Assembly (NCBI GenBank): GCA_963971425.1 | Contig: OZ020523.1 | Span: 13,450,867-13,514,866 of the forward strand | Direction: 5' to 3' | Source: Bryoerythrophyllum caledonicum | Lineage: Eukaryota > Streptophyta > Bryopsida > Pottiales > Pottiaceae | DNA: 64,000 bases | Shown: one piece after another, positions 47,546-56,574 of the stretch | How positions within the stretch are numbered: position 1 is the stretch's first letter | Layout of the letters: each line of letters opens with the position of its first letter | Made by a program: the position numbers and the translations under genes | The notes under the pieces: model-generated | What the model saw: the letters and a program-made list of their open reading frames with translations, nothing else | Database searches by the model: none | Told to the model about the DNA's origin: nothing

Positions 47546-47792
47546 TTAGGGATGTTTGCGTGAGATTGTGTGAGATTTGTGAGAATTTCTGTGAGTTTGT
47601 GAGAGTTTGTGTGAGTTTGTGTGAGTTTCTGCGAGGGTGTGTGAGTTTCTGTGAGCGTGTGTGAGTTTGTGTGAGTTTTTGTGAGTGTGTGAGTTTCTGT
47701 GAGTGTGTGTGCATTTCTGTGAGTGTGAGTTTCTGTGAGCGTCTGTGAGTTTCTGTGAGTGTGTGAGTTGCTGTGAGTCTCTGTGAGCACGT
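47546..47792. repeat. GTGAGTTTCT/GTGTGAGTTTGT tandem repeat
   Basis: About 250 bp of irregular GTGAGTTTCTGTGAGTGT units lie in the leader of the downstream gene. Each unit contains a GTGAGT splice-donor-like motif. Confidence 0.9.
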
Positions 47793-47879
47793 AGAGTCTG
47801 AAACGGCCGTGCGTGGAGGATTGACGTGAACAAGTAACAAGACTTCCAGCTTTACCAGTCGGATTTCTCAGTTTTAAAG

Positions 47880-48337
47880 GTAAGTGCACTCATTCAGTCT
47901 TGCATTTCTTTTGATATTTGTGTAGTTTTGCTTTTGATATGATGTGTTGAAACATAATATATGTGTAGCATTGCTTTTGATGTATGTGTCACCACGTAGA
48001 TGAGAGTGTGTATTGGTTTCAATGTGCTGGTTTGAATGTGATGATTTGAATGTGGTGATTTGAATGTGGTGGTTTTGTGGTGGTTTGTGGATATTTGTTG
48101 TGCTAGTTTAAATGTGCTGGTTTGTGCTGGTGTAAATGTGCTACTTTCTGCTAGTTTGAATGTGTTGGTTTCAATGTCATTGTTTCAATGTGCTGAATTC
48201 AATGTGTTTATTTCAAAGTGCTGAATTTCAATGTGCCCATTTCAAAGTGTTGATTTCAATGTGAAAGATTTCAATGTTTTGGTTTCCATGTGCTACTTTG
48301 ATTGATTTTGTGTGTGGGTTTGTAATTGTTGTTGCAG
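47880..48337 (+). other. Predicted 5'UTR intron of the ParB-HAD gene
   Basis: The donor TTTTAAAG/GTAAGTG at 47880 and the acceptor GTTGTTGCAG ending at 48337 are both strong. The intron contains repeated TTTGAATGTGCTGG-like units (48010-48290). A short leader exon with the start codon follows. Confidence 0.55.
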
Positions 48338-48500
48338 GAAGTCTAGTTCCAACAGAATTTGTCTGGGATTAAGGTTCATAAGCAATGGCTGAAAGGTAAA
48401 ATCCATACTCTCACCCAGGAGCCCTAAACCCTACGCCTTCAGTATCATATAACAAATGACGAATCTATACAATCTGCGATGAATACGCTATTCATTGAAC

Positions 48501-48850
48501 ACAGTTTAGCTCGAGTCGAGCTAATGTGGGAAATCCATATTGCACTATTGTCCACACTTTAGCTCGACTCGAGCTAAAGTGTGCCTCCACTGTGCACTAA
48601 TATCCACACTTTAGCTCGAGTCCAGCTAAAGTGGGCCTTTTCTGTGAACCTTTGGCCACACTTTAGCTCGAGTCGAGGTAAAGTGTGATCAATGAAGCAA
48701 ACACGAAAGCGCACTTTGGCGCAACTCGAGCATAAGTGGGCCAAATGTGCACACAAAAGTCTCACTTTAGCTCGAATCGAGCTAAAGTGTGGACTATAAT
48801 ACACTATCAAGGTCACGTAATAGCTCGACTCCAGCTAAAATTTACGACTG
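48501..48850. repeat. Second array of E2 palindromes, ~51-56 bp period, in intron 1
   Basis: Seven copies start near 48501, 48552, 48603, 48657, 48711, 48767 and 48820. Here the arms are CACACTTTAGCTCGA and TCGAGCTAAAGTGTG, a variant of the CAGTTTAGCTCGA type at 37.8 kb. Copies differ by one to five substitutions. Confidence 0.88.
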
Positions 48851-49074
48851 AGTACGTCTTCGGTTGACATAAAAGCGACTCCTGGAAATGTAATCTTAAT
48901 ATAAACTCTCAAAGACTGGGTTTGAAATATGTCATAACCTCTCTATAAAGCCAACACACTTTACCTCGAATCGAGCTAAAGTGTGAGACAATAAACATAA
49001 AGAACAACTCAAACACAACAACATTCAGACTTTAAACAGTCCAAAAGTATAGTAAACCAATGATACCGACGACC

Positions 49075-49236
49075 CAACTCATGTCAACTTCTCGTTATAT
49101 TTTCACATGTGTGCAAGAGCTTCAGTCTCGCTTCAACCACTTGAGAACCTCAAAGAGTGAGGTTCGTGAGTGATTAGAGCGGAACTGAAGCTCTTTCGCA
49201 ATTCTGAGAGTTGAACGAGAAGTAGACATGATTTGA
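49075..49236. ncRNA. Long hairpin, copy 1, intron 1 of ParB-HAD gene
   Basis: The outer arms are complementary (CTCATGTCAACTTCTCGTT with AACGAGAAGTAGACATGA). So are the middle parts (GCAAGAGCTTCAGT with ACTGAAGCTCTTTCGC) and the inner loop stem (GAACCTC with GAGGTTC). It is a single ~160-nt stem-loop, present again at 49397-49560. A MITE-like fold-back or an intronic small-RNA precursor are both possible. Confidence 0.5.
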
Positions 49237-49396
49237 ATAAAAATGTATAGGAAAGTCGTTTGAATGAATACTGCAAGTGTCAGAACTGTTCAACTATGCA
49301 TTCCATGCATGAGCAGTTTAGCTCGAGTCGAGCTAAAGATGAAGCTAAAACTTGAATACAACATTGATACATTGGTGTAATTGCAGTCTCCTAACT

Positions 49397-49560
49397 CAAC
49401 TCACGTCTACTTTCCATTCACCTCTCATAAATCGTGCAAGAGCTTCAGTCCCGCTTCAACCACTTGAGAACCTCTAACAGTGAGGTTCGTGAGTGATTTA
49501 AGGGGGAACTGAAGCTCTCCCACATTTCTGAGAATTGAACGAGAAGTAGGCATGAGTTGA
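49397..49560. ncRNA. Long hairpin, copy 2, intron 1 of ParB-HAD gene
   Basis: The architecture matches 49075-49236, with the same GCAAGAGCTTCAGT, GAGAACCTC/GAGGTTC and GAACTGAAGCTCT blocks. The spacer positions have diverged, while the arms remain complementary. Confidence 0.5.
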
Positions 49561-51199
49561 TTGTAAGAGTCTAAGAGAACGTTCTAAATGACTAAATTAT
49601 GTTTTAGAGTATTACTCACAAACTTCAATATCAGTACACTTTAGCTCGAGTCGAGCTAATGTGTGACCTTGCCGTCCTAATCGGATGATCATTAGAGCAA
49701 TCTAATATCTTTGCTCTGTTTCGTGTTTGTGCAGATCTGAGAGGGACAAGATGGTGTCGCAGCTGCAACACTTCTTCCAGCCAAAGCCTGTCGACGTTGA
49801 TGATGACGATGGGGATGACAACAACCACTTGGATTGCTGGGAGCTGAAGGACCCATCGATGACACTGAAGTGGACGCTTCTGTGGGCGACCTATACGGAT
49901 CATTTAGTGTTTGGTCAGACCTTCGCTGGTGCTATCGTCGATCCCCAGCACGTCGACTTCAAGACCAAAGTTACTGATGTAGTCCACGAAGATAACGATC
50001 ACGTTAAGTTGTCGTGTGAGACGACCACTGAGTCCTTAGATCCGTATTTCTTTACTATTATAGTAAACAAAAGTTCATCTCCCTTCTGTATCTTGGATTT
50101 GGTCGATTCTCTTAGGTCTTCCAAATTTGAGGAAATAGTGACTCAGGTCGAGCATGAGATCTCCCTTAAGAAACGGGAGACTAGTAGCGGACAGCCGCTG
50201 AAAGCAAAGGCTATAGCTAATAAACTGCGGGTCATTCTCTCTAGAATGAGTACCTTTGCCGCTCTAGATAAGGCGAAGAATATCGCGGCAAGACGCCCGA
50301 TAGAACTTTCAACGGTTTCGGGGGCCGTGACCGGTAGCCAGGACATGAGTCAAGCGTCGGTACCGGTTAGAACTCCAGGTGCGAGAACAAGTCGAAGCAC
50401 TCTGCGCAACACACTGTCTGCTTCCCCCGTCAAGAAGCGCTCAGCTGCCAAGAAGCCGGAGACCTCTTCAAGAAAGAAGTCGAAGCTCGTATCGGAGGAG
50501 GAGCTAGCCAATTCGATGGCCTCTGCACTCTCGGAGCTCCCCAAGGCGCTCGGATACGGAGAGACAATCGACTACAACAACGTCCAACAGATTTTCCAGA
50601 AATTCTGGACGGAGTGTCAGAGCTGCTTTTTCAAAGGCGACAGAGAGATGAAGATCGAGCTTGACGTGATGAGGTTGCATAATGCACCGCCGGAATGGAC
50701 GATCCGTGCGTTCGAGCCTCGGGGCATGGAGGAGTTGAAGCATTACTACCTCCAAATGCCAGACAAGACGTAGAAGCAGACTCTCTGCGTCATGCCGAAG
50801 CTCGACACTATGCCGACGACTGTGGAGGAGCTCAGCGACTGCGACTTCTACATCATCAACGGCCAGCACAACGTTGCTGCCTCAAAGGAGATGATTAACG
50901 GCAACGTTCCGGAGGTGATGAGAAGGCACTTCCGAACATGGCAATGTTACATTGTCTGGACGCAAGATCCGGAGAAGTTGAGGAAGATTTCCGCGTATTA
51001 TAATCGCGTGAATCATTTGGTCCAGTTCAAGCCAACGTGGGCAACAAATATCCTCGGCTCCCGTGCTTTGTGGATCCAAGCTGGGAGACCAATGCTGAAG
51101 CACTCCGCCACAGGCGTTCGCGGGTCTCACAAGTTAGGTCGGAGAACGGTAGCGGAGATTGCAAATGACAAGAAATTTGAGGTAATATATCATAACCAA

Positions 51200-51335
51200 T
51201 GTCATGGAGTTTAGCTTGACTTGAGCTAAAGTGCAAATTCGCTTTGTATCTGTACAGTCATATGTATAGATAAGAAATCGTCATTGTCTGCTCATGGGTT
51301 GCAAGTTAGCTCGACTCGAGGTAACTTGCAGTATT
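51200..51335. repeat. E2 palindromes in intron 2
   Basis: There are two imperfect copies, near 51210-51233 (TTTAGCTTGACTTGAGCTAAA) and 51301-51329 (GCAAGTTAGCTCGA ... TAACTTGC). In the second, both arms have changed together from the usual consensus. Confidence 0.75.
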
Positions 51336-52595
51336 TGGACCCTACTGGACATGTTTATATTCCTGCTTTATTGTATACTCAAACGACTCTTTTATGTTCT
51401 GTGCAGCCATTTCTTAACGCGGTTCGTGAGCGCTTCGCAATGATCGACGTTGCGAAGAGCCAGGCGGCGCTCAAGAAAGCCGGGAAGGCGAAGGAGCTTT
51501 CAATTACGAACGAGGTGAAGATCATCACCGCGACAGATGAAACCTTCGAGCTCTGGTCCGATGTCATCTCTTCTACGGCGCATGGCGTCCTCATCAACGT
51601 CAATTCAACTTCGACGCCCTTGGCAAAGTTTAAGGACGCAAAGTCTTGGGTTCCTGAGAAGGATGGGGTTCTGACACTCGAGTTCTTCAAGTTTCTCGGC
51701 AACATGACCGAAGCCGATCACGCGAAAATATGCAAGCACATTCTCAATCCATCAGGGCCATCTCGGAAACTGCCCTACCCTAAGGTGGTCATCAAGCTGC
51801 AAAATTCTGCGCTGGAGGATTGCTATACAGCCCGGAACTGGGTGGATCGGAGGAAGAGGAAGGAGGTCGCTCGGATGGAGCTTCAACTGATCAGGCCGGA
51901 GCTGGCCTTTTTCAACAGCACTGGAGCGTACAAACGTTCAAACAAGCAGACGTTCAAGAAGAACTACAACGTCAGCAAGGCCTCCAAGCGTGCCCTCTTG
52001 GATTGGGGTCCACCGGATTCGTACTACGCCAACTCGAGGCAGACGCAGTTTCGCAACTGCAAATGTGAAGATCTCTCTCCGTACGCGAAGGAGTTCTTCA
52101 GAGTCTTCATCGATGTGCGGTCGCGGTTCGTTTCACCAGTGGGAGCCCTGCACTTCCGTTCTTACAAGGCGGCAACGAATTCGCTCGGGACGTGGCCTTC
52201 GGATTCGTGGCGCAACCTGGGCTGCAATGTGAAGCTCGGCATCATCGACTTCCGGAACATCCCTGGGTTCTCTGGGACGTCATCATCGTCGTTGGAGAGG
52301 CCCTTCTTCGACAAGTTCATGACGATGTTCGCATCGAAAGGGCAGCCTCCCCTCACCGATCTTCCAGCCTGGCTCTTCATTTGCGGCAACGAGCAGTCAC
52401 ACCTTCAAGTGACAGCGTTTGCTGAGGGCCCGTCGTTGTGCCATGCATACGATGTGCTGCAGTCGAAGTATCTTCCCTCCGAGAACGAGCTAAAGTGTCG
52501 GCTTCTACTTGTACGATTTTATGGATGTCATTAACTTCGTTCGTATGATTTGAAGTTATAATAGCTGAGTTTTCATACCAGCAATTGTTTGTAGT

Positions 52596-52622
52596 GAGTT
52601 TAGCTCGGCTCGACCTAAATTG
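52596..52622. repeat. E2 palindrome in intron 3
   Basis: The copy reads TTTAGCTCGGCTCGACCTAAA, an imperfect version shortly before the exon 4 acceptor. Confidence 0.7.
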
Positions 52623-53711
52623 AATCTTGTTCAATCCATTCGTGTGCAGATGCTAGACCTGGAGGCATTCTGCATTTCTCACGACACCGATGAGCAGGAT
52701 CTCGACGACGCCTTCGAGGTCGCCTTGACGTTGGATCGGGCCGATTTTGATATATCTGCGTATCACGTCAACTCGGAGATCTTCCCCGAGCTTGGTCATG
52801 CCGTTGGAAAGGGGAAGGAGAAAGCCATTATTGACCTCGGCGATGAGGAGGAAGATGCTGAGCCGAGCGCTGTGGTTGCGTGCCCGATCTCGAGCACCGT
52901 CACTCCGGATAATGAGTCCCAGGACGACTTCGTTGACGCTACTCCGCCTGAATTTCAGAGTGCCTCTCAATCTGAAGCAGGAGACACAATCGCATCCTCG
53001 CGACAACGACTCGACTTCCCGGAGTTGGACTCGTTGGAGATTTCCGAGAGGCCTCATTCAGCTCCCACCTTGGACGCTTCAACCGCTCGCCCGGCGGCCA
53101 AGAAGAGGAAGGTTGCTAGCGCAAGCACGCGCTCTCCGTTGGCTATCGCGAGCAGCACTCAGGATGACAGCAGGTTGATCTCCCTTGAGAAGAAGCTCGA
53201 AGAGGAGGCCACCCGGATGAGGTTGATGGAGCAGCGGCTTGCAGAGTGCGACGAGGAGCTCAGGGATCTGCAGCGGAGGCATGACGATGAAATGAAGAGA
53301 GACCAAGATCAGAGGCATGCCGAGATGATGCTCATGATGCAGAGATTCATGTCGGCTAATTTGCCTACTGCCGCCACAGCACCGCCCGTAGTTATTGCTG
53401 CAATCCCCCAGCCTCCCGCATCACCGGACGGCGGGTCTATGAGTCCGTCTCTCGATCTGCAGCTACCATATCCGTCGGGTACCTCCTCCGTCTCCAGTGG
53501 GGCTCAATTGCTTCCTGTTCTCCCTTCCGCATCGGCCCGCCCCTCTTCCCCTCCGAAGTCGCCCGATCGGGACGAATCTATCGCAGATGTCCCCAGGTCA
53601 TCGTCAGGTTAGTGTAACGTAGTTGCAAGTGTAAAGAGGCAGAACATTTTGTAAATGTCCAATTTTGTACTCCAGTATATTTTTTGTTAATATTACAGTG
53701 CACGGCGAGCA

Positions 53712-53741
53712 CTTCAGCTCGACTCGAGCTAAACTGCTTGA
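53712..53741. repeat. E2 palindrome in intron 4
   Basis: CTTCAGCTCGACTCGAGCTAA lies at this position, with one arm altered. Confidence 0.7.
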
Positions 53742-55019
53742 CATCTAACCACTGTGACTTGTATCCGTGTCTTCTCTGCCCATCAGCTGTTAGGGTGAAG
53801 TTGTTGAATTTTTCCAGATCTAAGTTTCGGTGATGACGCGATTGCTCAACCAATCATAGAAGAGGTCGTCCAAACTGCAGTCCCAGTCATAGATGAGGTC
53901 GTCCAAGTTTCAGCCGTGCTCGTAGATGAGATCAATCATGATTCTGAGCCACCTCTTCTTGTCCCAGAACCGTGCCCCCAAATGGATGTCGGGCACTCCG
54001 GGCCCCTTGACAGCATGCAGGGTTCGTTGGGATCGATGGGTGCCCGAGACGAAATGCTGCAGGACGATGAAGTTCTCGAGGTATTCTTTCAACTCTTTTC
54101 GAACTCCACTCATTCCCCCATCACTCCTCCCCCTAATTATCTCTTTTGTTCTACGTATTGTTGATTCGTCGTTGTTAACGAATCCGTAGTAATATTGGTC
54201 GTTCTCCTGGCGTTTCCGAACCAGGTCGGCGAGGCATCAATAAATGATGCCAATAATCTAGAAGAAATACCTAGAGTCCAATCAGATATCGAGGGCAGGT
54301 GGTTGAACATTGTGCTGGACCTCAATGGGATTCTATGCACATGTGAGCCGTCGTGGCAGGCCAGAGGATCCAGGGGCTCTATCCCGTCCATTCACTCGAC
54401 TTCGCTCCCGGCCGAAGTAGGCCCTAAACTAGTTCGAGTGCGCCGTGGTTGTGCTGAATTTCTTACAAAGTTGTCTAAGATTGCCACCATCACGATCTGG
54501 AGTTCGATGATGGAATCTACAACGCGTCAGATATGTAATTATCTTTTTCAGCATAGTTCTTCGTACCCTCTCAGGATCTTTGGTCATGAGAGTTGCGATA
54601 GGGTTCCCGAGCGTAGAGTCGGTACCAGAACATTCTACATGAAGGAATCTGGCACTCAGAAGGACATCTTCTTGAAGACCTTATCGAGCCATCTCTTCAA
54701 TAGGTTGGGTCGTGAGTATACTCCGGCAAATACGCTTGTCATTGACGACAGCCCGATTAAGCACATGCTCAATTTGCCAGAGAACGTCCTTCTTCTTCCG
54801 TCATGGTCGCACAAACATGTTGGCGCGAGAGACGACTCTGTATTGTTGAAGGAATTATTGCCATATCTCTCTGACCTTCATCGGTTTCCGGGTGGTCTAG
54901 CGCAGTACCGGGCCGAACATCCCTCTGGCCGGGAGATGTTTTATAATGATCAGAAGACGTGTGATCAGTCTGCGAGTATCTGGAACGCAATCCAAGCATT
55001 TCAAAATCTCCGCTCTTAA

Positions 55020-55398
55020 TGGCGTTGGGAACGCTTAGATGCCTTTTACACTTTAGGTCGCATAGAGCTAAACTGTATCGATTGACTACAGCTCGATGTT
55101 GTAAATTTTGTTGGGCCATTTTTTGTGTATATTTTTTTTATAAATGAAACTGAGATGTTTCACCGCTTTGTTTGTTGTGGGAATTGGATATCTACTGCTG
55201 ATGGAATGTCGTGCTATTTTGAATGATTGGAATTTTCATCTATTGTTCTAAGGTATGTGAGTGTCGCTGTGGTTGAAATTTCTACAGGACTGTGACTGTC
55301 GGGCGTCCGTGGATTCCTTGCTAGGGCCAGAGGAGTTCGTCCTTTCTCTTCGGAGTAAAGGGCTTTTGTTGCACTCTGCTGCAACCGCGCAATCAACC
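55020..55398. other. Short intergenic region of E2
   Basis: A palindrome-like ACACTTTAGGTCGCATAGAGC copy lies near 55049. An acceptor-like TTTCTACAG ends at 55286, and the frame is open from there. The next gene could therefore have an upstream exon. Confidence 0.4.
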
Positions 55399-56138
55399 AT
55401 GGATTATTCGACCATGGCAGTGGACGACGAAGTTGTTGAAAGCCCTATTGCACGGGAGCCAATTCATGATAGGAACAACTCGCCTTCGCCGCAGTGGCCT
55501 CGTTTAGTTACTGGGTCCCCGCCTTTAAATCCGGATAATTGTACTCCAGCAAAGCGTATTCTCTACGATGGTTTAAGGGTTGGTACTTCCCAACGCTCAC
55601 TTGCGGTGCGTGTTATGATGACCTCCAATTTATTGCACTATTGCGATGTTTTGGCCTAGACAATTTTGGTTTGTTGTTGAGCTACATTGCACTAATGTAG
55701 TTTTGGTTCATTTGAGCTTGTTTATTTTGTTGGAGGTTAAATGTGCTTTGTGGATCTTTCTTTCTGCATTTTAGCTCCATTCGACCTAATGTGCGCTAGG
55801 ATGGATCTCAATGATAAAAATTTTCATGTGTGTTGTGTAGGAGTATTCGACCTAAAGTGTATTTCTTTGGATTGTGTGTGGCGCCTATTGTGCAGGAACC
55901 ATTCGGTAAATGTCTCCGTCCCCGAACTTTGTCAATAGATGCTGCTAGAGGCAAATGCTCTCCTTCCCCCTCTCGCCGGCACTCGCTGCCCAAATCAAAC
56001 AGTGACGAGGTGCGTAGGCGGGGTTTGCAGCGTCTTCTAGAGAGTCCATTAATGCAAGAGAATGGCGCAACATGGACAAGGCAACGTCAGAGGGCTTTTT
56101 TGAAGACGTGTATAGAGGCTTATGGTGGAACTCCGTAG
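55399..56138 (+). CDS. Small E2 3' gene, two exons, 149 residues, unknown function
   Basis: Exons 55399-55605 and 55896-56138 join in phase 0 (donor GTGCGTG, acceptor ATTGTGCAG) and end at TAG 56136-56138. The start is the ATG in TCAACCATGG; the frame is open further upstream to an acceptor at 55286, so a longer form is possible. The protein is Ser/Pro/Arg-rich. The C-terminal half is basic and helical (DEVRRRGLQRLLES, WTRQRQRAFLKTCIEAY). Palindrome remnants with TTTAGCTCCATTCGACCTAA lie in the intron. I do not recognise a family. It could be a DNA-binding accessory protein, but nothing beyond composition supports that. Confidence 0.5.
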
Positions 56139-56400
56139 ACCATTTGATTAGTGATAGGACGATTGTGTTTTGCCTCGGGGTGAATGAGTGTTGTTTGTGA
56201 TTTTTTTCATGAAGTTTTAAATAAAGCTTGGAATAATGGTACATGCTTCTTTTAGCGTTACCATTTTTTGGGACATTCGGTTAATTTGGTCCATCCATGT
56301 AATGAAATATAGTATTCTTGGTGCATTGTTGATATGCTTTGCACCTACAATTGTCTATATATATTGATACTTTAAAGATCATATATCTTCAAAATCATGG
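56139..56400. other. E2 right non-coding end
   Basis: This is AT-rich sequence between the last E2 gene and the terminal inverted repeat. Nothing else is seen. Confidence 0.5.
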
Positions 56401-56429
56401 AAATCTCCCATTATAACGAATATGGTGTT
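56401..56429 (-). repeat. E2 right terminal inverted repeat
   Basis: It is the reverse complement of the left end with one mismatch. AGGA follows directly (56430-56433), matching 33577-33580. Confidence 0.85.
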
Positions 56430-56574
56430 AGGAGAGATCCGGGCCAACCCAAGAGGAAGAAGCCCAGTACTTGGGGGAAGCGGGTTTAAGAGCACCACCG
56501 GTAAGAAGGAGGCAGCAGTAGGACGAGAAGAGCAAGCTTCAATCTAGTGTTCACACCTCAAGACTTCGAATCAC

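Larger units (their letters stand above)
48956..49662. repeat. Scattered E2 palindromes in intron 1
   Basis: Further copies lie at about 48958-48988, 49315-49340 and 49635-49662 (just before exon 2). All have TTTAGCTCGAGTCGAGCTAA-like cores with small changes. Confidence 0.8.
48385..55019 (+). pseudogene. ParB-like domain fused to FCP1-like HAD phosphatase, 6 exons, one in-frame stop
   Basis: Exons by GT-AG and phase: 48385-48395, 49735-51181, 51407-52510, 52650-53607, 53818-54080, 54225-55019. They total 4578 nt, exactly 1526 codons with the stop. The N-terminus (MAERSERDKM) leads to an acidic stretch and a Lys-rich linker. A ParB-like box lies near residue 380 (FYIINGQHNVAAS). It is followed by a conserved-looking WQCYIVWTQDPEKLRKISAY block and a ~370-residue unknown domain. 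A coiled coil spans about 1030-1090 and a Pro/Ser-rich part follows. The C-terminal HAD/FCP1 domain starts near 1290, with VLDLNGILC, TIWSS and LVIDDSPIK. The first motif is DLN where catalytic enzymes have DxD, so activity is doubtful. TAG 50771-50773 interrupts exon 2; otherwise all exons are open. The introns carry E2 palindromes. The function of the fusion is unknown. Confidence 0.75.
33581..56429. mobile_element. E2: 22.8-kb giant inverted-repeat element with ParB-HAD fusion gene
   Basis: Its termini are 29-bp inverted repeats with one mismatch (33581-33609 and 56401-56429, beginning AACACCATATTCGTTATA). They are flanked by AGGA on both sides (33577-33580 and 56430-56433). Removing it, with E1, restores the 55-bp host period. 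Contents in order are a DUF7869-like gene (-), a regular palindrome array, non-coding and inserted DNA, a dead hAT copy, the ParB-HAD gene (+) and a small 3' gene (+). Palindromes with TTTAGCTCGA/TCGAGCTAAA arms occur from 34.1 to 55.9 kb, all within these ends. The short duplication does not fit MULE, and I cannot assign it to a named superfamily. Confidence 0.75.

Noticed and set aside
54137-54391. Separate minus-strand gene over the HAD exon
   Set aside because: It is a shadow of the plus-strand FCP1-like domain.
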